In this document: in pieces, positions 9,706 to 18,556 of the stretch
How the letters are laid out: each line of letters opens with the position of its first letter
Position numbering within the stretch: position 1 is the stretch's first letter
Source: Bosea sp. OAE506
GTDB lineage: Bacteria > Pseudomonadota > Alphaproteobacteria > Rhizobiales > Beijerinckiaceae
Assembly: GCF_040546595.1 (NCBI RefSeq)
Contig: NZ_JBEPOB010000001.1
Coordinates: 4,899,001 to 4,963,000, forward strand
Length of the DNA stretch: 64,000 nt
Direction: 5' to 3'
Position numbers and translations under genes: made by a program
The notes under the pieces: generated by a model
Told to the model about the DNA's origin: nothing
The model's database searches: none
Seen by the model: only the letters and a program-made list of their open reading frames with translations

Positions 9706-10749
9706 TCACTCGGGCGAGCCATCGGCCTCCGAGCCCAGCGCATCCATGACCTCGCGCGGGGAGCGGCGACGGCGGGGACGCTTGGGAGCGCCCTCTGCAG
9801 CAGTCTCGGGCGACTCGCCGGCGGTGGGCTCCGTGGCGGGCGCCTCGGGCTCGACCGTGACCGGGACGCGCACCGGGTTGGTCAGGAAGGACGGCAGCGC
9901 AGCCGCGACATCGTCGCCCGGCTGGTCCGCATCGAGGCCAGCGTCACGCTCGCGACGGGGGCGGCGCTCCGGGCGCGGGCCACGATCGGGACGATCGAAC
10001 CGACGCTCGCCCTGGACAGGCTGCGGCGCCAGATCCGGCTGCTCGCTGGCGACCGGGATGTCGGAGCGCGGCGCATCGGGACGCGGCGCGTAACCGCCCT
10101 GCGGGTTCTGGCCGCCCTCGGGACGATCGAAGCGCCGCTCGCCATTGCGATCGTTGCGGTCGAAGCGGCGATTGCCCTGGCGGTCATTGCCCGGACGGTC
10201 GTTGCCGGGACGATCATTGCCCGGGCGATCGTTCTGACGCGGCGCCCGGTCGAAGCGCTGGCCTTCGCCGCCTTCGCCATCCTGGCGGCCGGTGTGCTGG
10301 CCATTATAGCCGTTGCCGTTGCCATTGTTGTTGTAGCCGCCCTGGCCGCCGCGCTGGTCGGGCTGAGGGCCGCCCTGCTGCATCGGCTGACCGTCCTCGT
10401 CGCCATCCTCCTCGCCATCGTCCGCATCCTCGTTGAAGGCGCGGTTGGGCGGGAAGCTGTGGCCGAACTGCTGGGCCATCTGCTCCTGGGCAGCGAGCAG
10501 GATGCGGTAATAATGCTCCGCATGCTGAAAGTAATTTTCGGCGGACACAGGGTCACCCGACGATTGAGCATCGCGCGCCAGCTGGAGGTACTTCTCCGCC
10601 ACGTGCTGGGCCGTGCCGCGGACCTTCACGTCAGGACCGTTGGACTCGTAGCTCCGCTGCAGCGGGTTCGGCGCCTTCCGGTTACCATTGTTATTGTTGT
10701 TATTATTGTTGTTACGGCCGCGCATGCGCCGGTTCTGACCTGGTCTCAT
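9706..10749 (-). CDS. DUF4167 domain-containing low-complexity protein
   Basis: A protein of 347 aa, probably cytosolic. The conserved DUF4167 block (about residues 1-95) includes MRPGQNRRMRGR, then nine consecutive Asn, then NPLQRSYESNGPDVKVRGTA and AEHYYRILLAAQEQ. The rest is disordered: Asn/Gly/Gln-rich stretches, three perfect NDRPG units followed by a diverged NDRQG, many Arg-Asp pairs and a basic end KRPRRRRSPREVMDALG. It looks like an RNA-binding or ribosome-associated protein, but no activity can be stated. It sits in the conserved prfA-prmC-DUF4167-clpB order of Rhizobiales. A good terminator follows. Upstream lie 364 nt without genes, so it may have its own promoter. Confidence 0.85.
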   Translation of the reverse strand: MRPGQNRRMRGRNNNNNNNNNGNRKAPNPLQRSYESNGPDVKVRGTAQHVAEKYLQLARDAQSSGDPVSAENYFQHAEHYYRILLAAQEQMAQQFGHSFPPNRAFNEDADDGEEDGDEDGQPMQQGGPQPDQRGGQGGYNNNGNGNGYNGQHTGRQDGEGGEGQRFDRAPRQNDRPGNDRPGNDRPGNDRQGNRRFDRNDRNGERRFDRPEGGQNPQGGYAPRPDAPRSDIPVASEQPDLAPQPVQGERRFDRPDRGPRPERRPRRERDAGLDADQPGDDVAAALPSFLTNPVRVPVTVEPEAPATEPTAGESPETAAEGAPKRPRRRRSPREVMDALGSEADGSPE

Positions 10750-11113
10750 TCGCGTGAATCTCGCGCTCTGTGCTCAAGGCAACCGTGGGGACATCATGCG
10801 CGTCCCGGCGCACAGCGGGTTGCGGCGCTGCGCCGGAGGAGATTGACCTGAAGTGGCGATCCGCCGTTCCTGGTCTTCACGCGCTCTTTCCAAAGGGGAC
10901 CCGAGGTCCCGTCAGCCGATCAGCGCCACAGCGCTTTCGGTATCCAATCTGGCTGGTCAGTTCCGTCGATCTGCGGACATGTCCGAAAGAAGCGACCGGG
11001 TACCGCAGACATGATCCGCGGCTCCGTGCTGACGACACCAGCGTCGGCTAGGTTGGTGCATAGAGGATTTCCCCGGCCGCTCCAAGCAAAATCGCGCGAA
11101 TGACCGCGCTTTT
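10750..11113. other. 364-nt intergenic region between prmC and DUF4167 genes
   Basis: No convincing coding sequence on either strand. Visible structure: a GGGACC-CGA-GGTCCC hairpin at 10896-10910 with no T-run, and a weak terminator-like hairpin next to the prmC stop at 11094-11109. The DUF4167 promoter should lie here, but I cannot single out a convincing -35/-10 pair. Confidence 0.5.
11090..11109 (-). terminator. Weak terminator-like hairpin after prmC
   Basis: On the minus strand GCGCG-GTCATT-CGCGC is followed by GATTTTG, 5 nt past the prmC stop. The stem is short (5 bp) and the T-run is only four, so termination would be inefficient. Confidence 0.35.
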
Positions 11114-11989
11114 TCAGTGGAGGGCGAAGATCAGCGCGCGCGGATGACCTCCGAGATCGTGCCGCGTTGCACGCGCGACCCAGCCTGCCTCGCGCATGAG
11201 CGCGACCACGTCCGCCTCCTGCCCCGCCCCGATCTCCAGCACGAGTAGGCCGCCGGGCGCCAGATGCTCGCCGAGGGTCAGCGCGAAGATGCGATAGGGC
11301 TCCAACCCGTCGATGCCGCCGTCCAGCGCGAGCAACGGATCGTGCTCGCGCACTTCGCGGGCGAGCCCGGCGATCTCGCGGCTGGGGATATAGGGCGGGT
11401 TGGACAGGATGAGGTCGAAGCGGCCGTCGAGCCCTTGCGTCCATCGGCCCTGGCGAATCTCGCAGCGCCCGCCGACACCATTGGCCAGCGCATTGGCGCG
11501 GGCCGTCTCGCAGGCGCCGGGCGAGAGATCGAGCCCCAGACCTTGAGCGGCAGGGCATTCGTCGAGCATGGCGATGAGCAGACAGCCTGTACCCGTTCCG
11601 AGGTCGAGGATGGCCAGCGGCTCGGTTCGGCGCGGCCCCAACAGCGCGAGAGCAGCCTCGATCAGCGTCTCGCTGTCGGGCCGAGGTTCCAGCGTCTCCG
11701 GCGACAGGCGGAACGGCAGGCCCCAGAACTCGCGCTCGCCGATGACCCGCCAGAGCGGCTCGCCAGAGAGCCGGCGCATCGTGAAGTCTTCGAGACGCGC
11801 CATGCCCTCGGGCGCGATCGGCAGCGAGGGATCGGCTGTGGCGCCTGCGACCTGCTCGACGAGCCAGCGCGCCTCGAGCGCGGCATTGTCGAGGCCGGCC
11901 TCCGTCAGCCTCCGCACAAGCTGACGCCGCACCTCCCGGAGGGGAGATGCGGCGTCGAAGCCGTCGGTCGCCGCAGGGCGAGCGGTCAG
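11114..11989 (-). CDS. prmC: Peptide chain release factor N5-glutamine methyltransferase
   Basis: PrmC/HemK methylates the Gln of the GGQ motif of release factors 1 and 2 using SAM; cytosolic. The N-terminal helical domain reads LREVRRQLVRRLTEAGLD...ARWLVEQVAG. The SAM motif is ILDLGTGTGCLLIAML and the catalytic motif NPPYIP. The family's usual length is about 280-290 aa. There is no ATG where the family starts. The candidates are CTG at 11989, which overlaps the stop of the upstream small gene (CTGA) and gives 291 aa, or GTG at 11932 (272 aa, which would remove part of helix 1). The frame also runs open up to an ATG at 12349 overlapping the prfA stop (ATGA), but that extension has no resemblance to PrmC and lies over another gene. 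The start is therefore uncertain; the identity is not. Confidence 0.88.
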   Translation of the reverse strand: MTARPAATDGFDAASPLREVRRQLVRRLTEAGLDNAALEARWLVEQVAGATADPSLPIAPEGMARLEDFTMRRLSGEPLWRVIGEREFWGLPFRLSPETLEPRPDSETLIEAALALLGPRRTEPLAILDLGTGTGCLLIAMLDECPAAQGLGLDLSPGACETARANALANGVGGRCEIRQGRWTQGLDGRFDLILSNPPYIPSREIAGLAREVREHDPLLALDGGIDGLEPYRIFALTLGEHLAPGGLLVLEIGAGQEADVVALMREAGWVARATRHDLGGHPRALIFALH

Positions 11990-12261
11990 TTGCCCTGCAT
12001 CTTCTGATTCATGCAGAAGCGCATCTTGGTGCGGATCGACGAGCCGCTCTCGCCCGAGCCGCGCATCTCCGACTGGCAGGCGCGGCGCGCCTGGGCCTGC
12101 GTCATCGCCTTGTTGATGCGGGCGGGCTCGCCGGTCGTCGCGCGCTTGAGGCCGCGCTCCATCGAGCGCTCCACGCGCTCCGCCGTCTGGGCCTGAGCCG
12201 GGGCGGCGAGGAAGCCGGCCATCAGGCCGGCGATGGCGAAGCCCGAAAAGGTCTTGATCAT
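11986..12261 (-). CDS. Small exported protein, unknown function
   Basis: A protein of 91 aa beginning MIKTFSGFAIAGLMAGFLAA and then PAQAQ, a clear Sec signal peptide with cleavage expected after AQA (about residue 24). The mature part is about 67 aa, basic and helical, with two cysteines (RACQSEMR and RFCMNQK) that could form a disulfide in the periplasm. The ATG at 12261 is preceded by a G-rich stretch (GGGGGGACCCC). It is inserted between prfA and prmC, which in relatives normally overlap, and its stop overlaps the proposed CTG start of prmC. I do not recognise the family. The prmC frame across this region gives only low-complexity Arg/Gly translation, so this frame is the real one. Confidence 0.7.
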   Translation of the reverse strand: MIKTFSGFAIAGLMAGFLAAPAQAQTAERVERSMERGLKRATTGEPARINKAMTQAQARRACQSEMRGSGESGSSIRTKMRFCMNQKMQGN

Positions 12262-12345
12262 CGAGGGGTCCCCCCTGTTGCACTGTCGATGCGTCAGCAA
12301 CGCCGGAGGGGCGCAGAGGTTTCATCGCAGGGGGCTCGTCCCGCT

Positions 12346-13431
12346 TCATGCCAGCCCCTCTGTCGCGAGCAGGCGGGCCTGATGCTCGGCGGTGAGGGCG
12401 TCGATGATGTCGTCGAGCACAAGGCCCTGCATCATCTCGTCGAGCTTGTAGAGCGTGAGGTTGATGCGGTGGTCGGTGACGCGACCTTGCGGGAAGTTGT
12501 AGGTGCGGATCCGCTCGGAACGGTCGCCGGAACCGACCTGCGAGCGCCGATCGGCCGAGCGCTCGGCATCGAGCCGCGTGCGCTCCATGTCGTAGAGCTT
12601 TGCGCGCAGCAGATCATAGGCGCGGGCCTTGTTCTTGTGCTGCGAGCGCTCGTCCTGGACCACGACCGCGATGCCGGTGGGCAGATGGGTCAGGCGCACC
12701 GCCGATTCCGTCTTGTTGACGTGCTGACCGCCCGCGCCGCCGGCGCGCATCGTGTCGAGGCGGATGTCGGCGTCGTTGAGGACGATGTCGACATCGCCTG
12801 CGAGCGGCAGCATCGCCACCGTGGCGGCGGAGGTGTGGATGCGGCCGCTGGTCTCGGTATCGGGGACGCGCTGGACGCGGTGCACGCCGGATTCGTATTT
12901 CAGCCGCGCATAGACGCCCCGGCCCGAAATCTCCGCGATGATTTCCTTGTAGCCGCCGACCGTGCCCTCGCTCTCGGAGAGGATGTCGATGCTCCAGTTC
13001 TTCTGGGCGGCATGGCGCTGATACATGCGGAAAAGGTCGCCCGCGAAGAGGGAGGCCTCGTCGCCACCTGTGCCGGCCCGAATCTCGAGGATGACGCCGC
13101 GTTCGTCGGCGGCATCCTTCGGCAGCAGCGCGATCAGGATCTCGCGGGCGCGGGCGTCGATCTCGACACGCGCGGAATCGCGCTCCTCATAGGCAAGCTC
13201 GCGCAGCTCGGCGTCGGTCGCGCCATCCTCGATCAGCGTCTCGGCCTCGGCGAGGCCGGTCTGCGCCTGGCGCCAGGCGGCGATGGCGGCCACGACAGGG
13301 CCGAGTTCAGCGAGCTCCCGCGACAGCTCGACCACACGCGTCGCCTCGGTGGCCGTATTGATCTCGGCCGAAGCCGCGGCGTGGCGGGCGACGATGGCGT
13401 CGAGGCGGTCCTGCGGAAGCTGAAGCGACAT
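12346..13431 (-). CDS. prfA: Peptide chain release factor 1
   Basis: A protein of 361 aa, the standard RF1 length; it terminates translation at UAA and UAG. Domain 2 carries the codon-recognition tripeptide region [14 protein letters not shown] (PxT type, which separates RF1 from RF2's SPF). Domain 3 has the universal [12 protein letters not shown] with the GGQ that PrmC methylates. The N-terminal coiled-coil domain and the [17 protein letters not shown] segment are intact. ATG at 13431 gives [11 protein letters not shown]. It lies 50 nt after ptsP and upstream of the small exported gene and prmC; all read leftwards and are probably co-transcribed. Confidence 0.97.
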   Translation of the reverse strand: MSLQLPQDRLDAIVARHAAASAEINTATEATRVVELSRELAELGPVVAAIAAWRQAQTGLAEAETLIEDGATDAELRELAYEERDSARVEIDARAREILIALLPKDAADERGVILEIRAGTGGDEASLFAGDLFRMYQRHAAQKNWSIDILSESEGTVGGYKEIIAEISGRGVYARLKYESGVHRVQRVPDTETSGRIHTSAATVAMLPLAGDVDIVLNDADIRLDTMRAGGAGGQHVNKTESAVRLTHLPTGIAVVVQDERSQHKNKARAYDLLRAKLYDMERTRLDAERSADRRSQVGSGDRSERIRTYNFPQGRVTDHRINLTLYKLDEMMQGLVLDDIIDALTAEHQARLLATEGLA

Positions 13432-13481
13432 GATGAACTCGGACGGGAGGTGGGAGGGTGCGGCGGGGCCGGGACGGCCCG

Positions 13482-15749
13482 CTAGACCGGCACCTTGAAC
13501 TCGGCGGCGAAGGCGGCGAGCTGCGGCCGCAGGCTGGCGGCGCCCTCGCCCGATGCCAGCATCCAGTCGATGCGCTCGGTGAGCTTGCCGACATCGAGCG
13601 CCCGCAGCATCGCCTTGACCGGGCCGATCGACGCCGCCGACATCGAGAAGGCGCGATAGCCCAACCCGATCAGCGCCAGCGTCTCGAGCGGCTTGCCACC
13701 CATCTCGCCGCAGACGGTGATGGGGCAGTTCGCATCCGTCGCCGCGTCGACGATGCTGCGGAGCGCGCGCAGCGCCCCGACGCCGAGCGGATCGAACCGG
13801 TCGGCGACGCGCTTGTTCTCGCGGTCGGCCGCAAACAGGAACTGCATCAGGTCGTTGGTGCCGATCGACAGGAAATCGGCCTCGCGCACGATCTCGGGCA
13901 ATTCGAACAGCAGCGAGGGCACCTCGACCATGACGCCGAGCTGGAGGCTGAGCGGCGGCACATGACCCTGCTTGGCCAGCATGGCCTGCTCGCGATCGAC
14001 GATGGTGCGGGCGCGCAGGAACTCGTCGACCGTGGCGATCATCGGCAGCATGATCTTCAGATCGCGCCCGGCGCCGGCGCGCAGCAGCGCGCGGATCTGC
14101 GCGCGCAGCAGGCGCGGCTTGTCGAGCCCGATGCGGATCGCACGCCAGCCGAGCGCCGGGTTCTCCTCCTCGACGCGCTCCATATAGGGCAGCACCTTGT
14201 CGCCGCCGATGTCGAGCGTGCGGAAGGTCACGGGGCGCCCCTGCGCCTGGTCGAGCACGGCGGTGTAGAGCGCCTGCTGCTCGCTCGTCGTGGGCATGTG
14301 CTCGGCGACCATGAACTGCAGCTCGGTGCGGAACAGACCGATCCCGGCGGCTGCGGTCGCCTCCAGATTCGGCATGTCGACCAGCAGGCCGGCATTGATC
14401 TGGAGCACGATCGGCACCCCGTCGCGGGTGACGGCCGGCTGGCTCTTGAGCTTGCGGTACTGCTCCTGCTTGCGGGCGCGCAGCCGCGCCTTGTCCTTGT
14501 AGGCGTTCTCGACGTCGGGCTGGGGCCGGATCTGGACCTCGCCGGCCTGTCCGTCGACGATGACCGCATCGCCCGACTGGATCAGCGCCGTGGCGTTGAC
14601 GATCTCGCCCACCGCCGGGATGCCGAGTGCGCGGGCGACGATGGCGATATGGCTGGTCGGCCCACCCTCCTCGAGAACGAGGCCGCGCAGATGCGCGCGG
14701 TCGTAGTCGAGCAGCGCGGCCGGGCCCATCGAGCGCGCGATCAGGATCGCGTTTTCCGGCATCTCCTCGCGGGCGACGCCGTTGGCCTTGCCGACGAGGG
14801 TGCGCAGGAGCCGGTTGGCGAGATCGTCGAGATCGTGCAGGCGCTCGCGCAGATAGGGGTCGGTCTGGCGCAGCATCTTGGCGCGCGTGTCGGACTGGAC
14901 GCGCTCGACCGCCGCCTCGGCGGTGAGGCCGGTCAGCACGACCTCGCGCATGCGGCGCAGCCAGCCCTGGTCATGGGCGAACATGCGGAAGGTCTCGAGC
15001 ACCTCGCGATGCTCGCCAATATGGGCGACGTCGCCTCGCTCGATCAGCTCGTCGATCGAGGCGCGCATCTCCGCAATGGCTGCCTCGAGGCGCTTCACCT
15101 CGCCGGCCGGGTTCTCGGCGATCAAGTTGGTGATGGCCACACGCGGCTCGTGCAGCACCGCATGGCCGAGGCCGACGCCATCCGCCAGCGAGACGCCGAC
15201 GCCATGGATCGGACGGTCGAGGCCGATCGAGGCGCCCGGCCGGGCCAGCGACTTGAGTCCGCCGGCCGCGATCATCTCCGCCATGATCATGGCGGTGGTC
15301 TGGAGCGACTCGATCTCCTCGTCGCTGTACAGGCGCGAGGCGCGGTTCTGGATGACGAGGACGCCCATCACGGCGCCGCCGCGCAGAATCGGCACGCCGA
15401 GGAAGGAGCGGTAGATTTCCTCGCCCGTTTCGGGGCGATAGGAGAAGGCCGGGTGGTTCTGGGCGTCCGAGAGCGCCAGCGGCTCGGCCTCGCGGGCGAT
15501 CAGGCCGACGAGGCCCTCGCCGGCGCGCATGGTCGTGAGGTGGACCGCCTCGCGATTCAGGCCCTCGGTGGCGTAGAGCTCGAGCGAGCCGTCCTCACGC
15601 AGCACATAGACGGAGCAGACTTCGGCGACGAGATTGCCGGCGATGAGGACGACGAGCCGGTCCAGCCGCTCCTGCGGGCTGATCGACGCCGCCATGACCT
15701 CCCGAAGGCGGCGCAGCAGAACGCCCGATCCTCCGTGAGCGCCTCGCAT
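13482..15749 (-). CDS. ptsP: Phosphoenolpyruvate-protein phosphotransferase PtsP (EI-Ntr)
   Basis: A protein of 755 aa. It takes phosphate from PEP and passes it to NPr in the nitrogen-related PTS, a regulatory and not sugar-importing relay. An N-terminal GAF domain (about 10-165) precedes the enzyme I part. The phospho-His is in [20 protein letters not shown]. The PEP-binding C-terminal barrel has [37 protein letters not shown] and the active-site Cys in [15 protein letters not shown] at 15749 gives MRGAHGGSG ahead of the GAF domain. ptsP next to prfA is standard in Rhizobiales; the usual neighbour lysC is absent here and otsA takes its place upstream. Confidence 0.95.
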   Translation of the reverse strand: MRGAHGGSGVLLRRLREVMAASISPQERLDRLVVLIAGNLVAEVCSVYVLREDGSLELYATEGLNREAVHLTTMRAGEGLVGLIAREAEPLALSDAQNHPAFSYRPETGEEIYRSFLGVPILRGGAVMGVLVIQNRASRLYSDEEIESLQTTAMIMAEMIAAGGLKSLARPGASIGLDRPIHGVGVSLADGVGLGHAVLHEPRVAITNLIAENPAGEVKRLEAAIAEMRASIDELIERGDVAHIGEHREVLETFRMFAHDQGWLRRMREVVLTGLTAEAAVERVQSDTRAKMLRQTDPYLRERLHDLDDLANRLLRTLVGKANGVAREEMPENAILIARSMGPAALLDYDRAHLRGLVLEEGGPTSHIAIVARALGIPAVGEIVNATALIQSGDAVIVDGQAGEVQIRPQPDVENAYKDKARLRARKQEQYRKLKSQPAVTRDGVPIVLQINAGLLVDMPNLEATAAAGIGLFRTELQFMVAEHMPTTSEQQALYTAVLDQAQGRPVTFRTLDIGGDKVLPYMERVEEENPALGWRAIRIGLDKPRLLRAQIRALLRAGAGRDLKIMLPMIATVDEFLRARTIVDREQAMLAKQGHVPPLSLQLGVMVEVPSLLFELPEIVREADFLSIGTNDLMQFLFAADRENKRVADRFDPLGVGALRALRSIVDAATDANCPITVCGEMGGKPLETLALIGLGYRAFSMSAASIGPVKAMLRALDVGKLTERIDWMLASGEGAASLRPQLAAFAAEFKVPV

Positions 15750-15932
15750 CGATTGTTCGTCCTCCGCCTGCCTGGCCTTCCAGGCCGCTATGCATCGCAG
15801 ACCTGACACCTGTCATGGCCGAGTCGCAAGCGCTCCCGCCTCGGGCGCTTCTAGCCACCCGCGGCGGTCTTGGGCAAGGGCCGCGGACGCGATGACGCGG
15901 AATGGTTGTAGGGCGCGGCGCGGGGACGGGCG

Positions 15933-17477
15933 TCAGCCACGCGCCTGCGGCTCGGCGGAGGCACCGTTGCCCAGCCCGACCAGGCGGAGGTTCGCCGGTG
16001 CGGCCTCCGCCGAACGCGGCTTCTGCGGCGGCTTGCGCGAGCCAGAGCGCCCCTGAGCCGCCTTTGCGGGCTTCGCCGGAAACGGCACGATCTCCGGCTC
16101 CGATGGCGCGGCCCCCGACAGCACGGCGAGGTAGTTCTGCGTCCACCAGCCGATATCGGTCGCGGCGATGGTTGCGTAGAGCTTCTCGAAGCGCCGGATG
16201 CGCTCGGATTTCGGCATGGCCAGCGCCGTTCGGATGGCCTCCGCGACCTCATGCGTATCGTAGGGGTTGACGATCAGCGCCTCGCCCATCTGATGCGCCG
16301 CCCCCGCGAAGCGCGACAGCACGAGCACGCCGGGATCTGTGGGGTCCTGCGCGGCGACATACTCCTTCGCGACCAGGTTCATGCCATCCCGCATAGGGGT
16401 CACCAGGCCGACCTGCGCACGCCGGTAGAAGCCCGCCAGCGCGTTTCGGGAGTAGGCTTTCTTGACCACGCGGATCGGGGTCCAGTCGAATTCGCCGAGC
16501 GCGGCGTTGAGGCGCCCCGCGACCTCGTCCGATTGCCGGTCGAGTTCGGCATATTCGGGCACGTCCGAACGCGAGGGCGGCGCGATCTGCAGGAGCCCGA
16601 CGCGGCCGCGCTGGTCGGGGTGGCTGCGCAGGAACTGCCCGAAGGCTTCGAGCCGCTGGACGATGCCCTTCGAATAGTCGAGCCGGTCCACGCCGACCAC
16701 GAGCTTGCGCTCGCCCAGCGACTGGCGCGTAGCCTTGAGCGGCGTGGTGGCCGAGCGCACGGAAGCCGCCGCGAGCTTGCGGAACGCCTCGACGTCGATG
16801 CCGATCGGGAAGGCCTGGACCTGCGTCTGGCGGCGGCCGACACGCAGCCGTCCGCCCTCTACGACGGCGCCGCACATCGCCACGAGGCAGCCCACCAGAT
16901 TGCCGACATCGGTCTCCGTCTGAAGCCCGACGAGATCATAGGCGGCGATGGTGCTCGCGAGCGTCGAGGCGAAAGGCAACGCGCCGAAGACCTCGGCCGG
17001 CGGCCAGGGAATATGGTGAAAATAGCCGATGCGGTTGGTGACGCCGCGGCGGCGCAGTTCGGCCGCCAGCGGGATCAGGTGGTAGTCATGGATCCAGATG
17101 ATGTCGTCGGGACGCAGCAAACCGATCAGCGCCTTGGCGAAGCGGCGGTTGACCGCGAGGTAGCCGGCGTAATCCACCCGCGAGAACTCGGTGAGGCCGA
17201 GCCGGTAGTGCATCAGCGGCCAGAGCGCGCGATTGGAGAAGCCGAGATAGTAGGACTGGCGTTCAGCCTCCGTCAGATCGGTGACCGCATAGGTGACATT
17301 GCCACGCTCGACGACGTTCGGTGCGCTGGCCGCCTCCTTGACGTTGCCGCTCCAGCCGAACCAGAGGCCTCCCTGCTGCTCCAGCGCCTCCCGCAGCGCG
17401 ACCGCCAGCCCACCAGCGGCGGCTTTTTCGTTCCGCTCGGGGATGGTGACGCGGTTCGAGACGATGACGAGGCGCAT
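15933..17477 (-). CDS. otsA: Alpha,alpha-trehalose-phosphate synthase (UDP-forming)
   Basis: A GT20 glycosyltransferase of 514 aa making trehalose-6-phosphate from UDP-glucose and glucose-6-phosphate; cytosolic. It begins MRLVIVSNRVTIP. A glycine-rich donor loop AAGGLAVAL, the motif WIHDYHLIPLA, FHHIPWPP, VGVDRLDYSKGI and RDGMNLVAKEYVAAQ are all present. The C-terminal 45 residues after the catalytic core are Pro/Ala/Lys-rich and probably disordered. It is divergent from otsB across a 284-nt gap that contains a possible general-stress promoter. About 180 nt separate its stop from the start of ptsP, with nothing recognisable between. Confidence 0.96.
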   Translation of the reverse strand: MRLVIVSNRVTIPERNEKAAAGGLAVALREALEQQGGLWFGWSGNVKEAASAPNVVERGNVTYAVTDLTEAERQSYYLGFSNRALWPLMHYRLGLTEFSRVDYAGYLAVNRRFAKALIGLLRPDDIIWIHDYHLIPLAAELRRRGVTNRIGYFHHIPWPPAEVFGALPFASTLASTIAAYDLVGLQTETDVGNLVGCLVAMCGAVVEGGRLRVGRRQTQVQAFPIGIDVEAFRKLAAASVRSATTPLKATRQSLGERKLVVGVDRLDYSKGIVQRLEAFGQFLRSHPDQRGRVGLLQIAPPSRSDVPEYAELDRQSDEVAGRLNAALGEFDWTPIRVVKKAYSRNALAGFYRRAQVGLVTPMRDGMNLVAKEYVAAQDPTDPGVLVLSRFAGAAHQMGEALIVNPYDTHEVAEAIRTALAMPKSERIRRFEKLYATIAATDIGWWTQNYLAVLSGAAPSEPEIVPFPAKPAKAAQGRSGSRKPPQKPRSAEAAPANLRLVGLGNGASAEPQARG

Positions 17478-17541
17478 GGCGGCGATGGTCTCCTGTGGCC
17501 TGTTTCCCGCCGTCGCAACGATCCAAATTCGGCAGGGAGCA

Positions 17542-17566
17542 GGAACAGAACGCCTGCCGCGGCGTA
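17542..17566 (+). promoter_or_regulatory. Candidate EcfG (general stress sigma) promoter
   Basis: GGAAC at 17542-17546, then 16 nt, then CGTA at 17563-17566. The alphaproteobacterial EcfG consensus is GGAAC-N16/17-CGTT, so 8 of 9 bases agree. It points toward otsB and GH15 and lies about 195 nt ahead of otsB. Trehalose genes belong to the EcfG regulon in several Rhizobiales. The -10 mismatch and long leader keep this tentative. Confidence 0.35.
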
Positions 17567-17761
17567 ATGTTTCGAGATCGCGTCGCCGGAAATCGGCGCC
17601 GGAGTGGCCGTGCTATGGAAAGAGGAAGGCGGGACGGCCCGCGTAATGTCGAATTGCGATGCTGAATAGGGCATGGCCCGCACCGACGATCAGCCGTTCA
17701 CGGACCGCGGAAACGCCCGGATAGTCATCGAAAGCATTTGATTTCAAACAGGTTTTTTACA

Positions 17762-18556
17762 ATGACCTTCATCGATCCTTCCGTCGCCACGCAGCCCGCG
17801 TCCTGGGCTGCGGATCAGCGGGACATCGCGCTGTTCCTCGACTTCGATGGGACGCTCGTCGAGATCGCGCCCTCTCCCGCCGATGTCCGGCTCGATCGGC
17901 GTGTCCCTGCGGCGCTCGACACGCTGCGAGGCCATCTGTCGGGCGCTCTGGCGCTCGTCTCCGGGCGGCCGATCTCCTTCCTCGACGACGTGCTGACGCC
18001 CTACCGCTTCGACACCGCGGCCCTGCATGGTGCCGATGTCCGCCTCGGAGGCGAAGTGCTGACGCAGGCGCACGCCTCTGCCGAAATGCGGCTGGCCGTG
18101 CGGGACCTTGTTCGCTTCGCCAACAGCCATGTCGGCATCATCGTGGAGGACAAGCACATCTCGGTCGCGCTGCACTGGCGCCTCGCCCCGCATGTTCACG
18201 ACGAGGCACTCGATCTCATGCAGGGCATCGCGGACCGGATCGGCCCGCTCGTGCGGCTGCAGGCCGGTAAGGCGGTGGCCGAACTCGTTCCCGCCAGCGC
18301 CAGCAAGGGCACAGCCATCGCCCAGCTGATGCAGGCGGCACCCTATGCCGGCCGCGTGCCCGTCTTCATCGGCGACGACGTCACCGACGAGCATGGCTTC
18401 GAGGCGGTGAATGCGCTCGGCGGGCTCTCGATTCGCATCGGCGACGGCGAAACGCTGGCGCCGCTGCGCCTGCCCTCGCCGACCGCGCTGCGTGCCATTC
18501 TCCTCAACGCAGCCGACACCGGCCGCCTGACGGCCTCCAGCTTCTATCAAGGATGA
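17762..18556 (+). CDS. otsB: Trehalose-6-phosphate phosphatase
   Basis: A HAD-superfamily phosphatase of 264 aa that removes phosphate from trehalose-6-phosphate. Motif I is LFLDFDGTLVEIAPSP near residue 25 (nucleophile Asp and general acid Asp). The Ser of motif II lies in LALVSGRPI. Motif III Lys is in ASKGTAIAQLM and motif IV is IGDDVTDEHGF. The ATG at 17762 is preferred over an in-frame TTG at 17738. The stop overlaps the start of the GH15 gene (ATGA), indicating translational coupling. OtsA, encoded on the opposite strand, supplies the substrate. Confidence 0.95.
   Translation: MTFIDPSVATQPASWAADQRDIALFLDFDGTLVEIAPSPADVRLDRRVPAALDTLRGHLSGALALVSGRPISFLDDVLTPYRFDTAALHGADVRLGGEVLTQAHASAEMRLAVRDLVRFANSHVGIIVEDKHISVALHWRLAPHVHDEALDLMQGIADRIGPLVRLQAGKAVAELVPASASKGTAIAQLMQAAPYAGRVPVFIGDDVTDEHGFEAVNALGGLSIRIGDGETLAPLRLPSPTALRAILLNAADTGRLTASSFYQG

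Noticed and set aside
11990..12349. N-terminal extension of prmC up to the ATG overlapping the prfA stop
   Set aside because: The translation is low-complexity Arg/Gly/Pro and lies out of frame over a gene with a clear signal peptide; PrmC proteins do not have such an extension.
13458..15806. Long plus-strand open frame opposite ptsP
   Set aside because: The minus strand encodes a complete PtsP with all motifs; the opposite frame has no recognisable domain.
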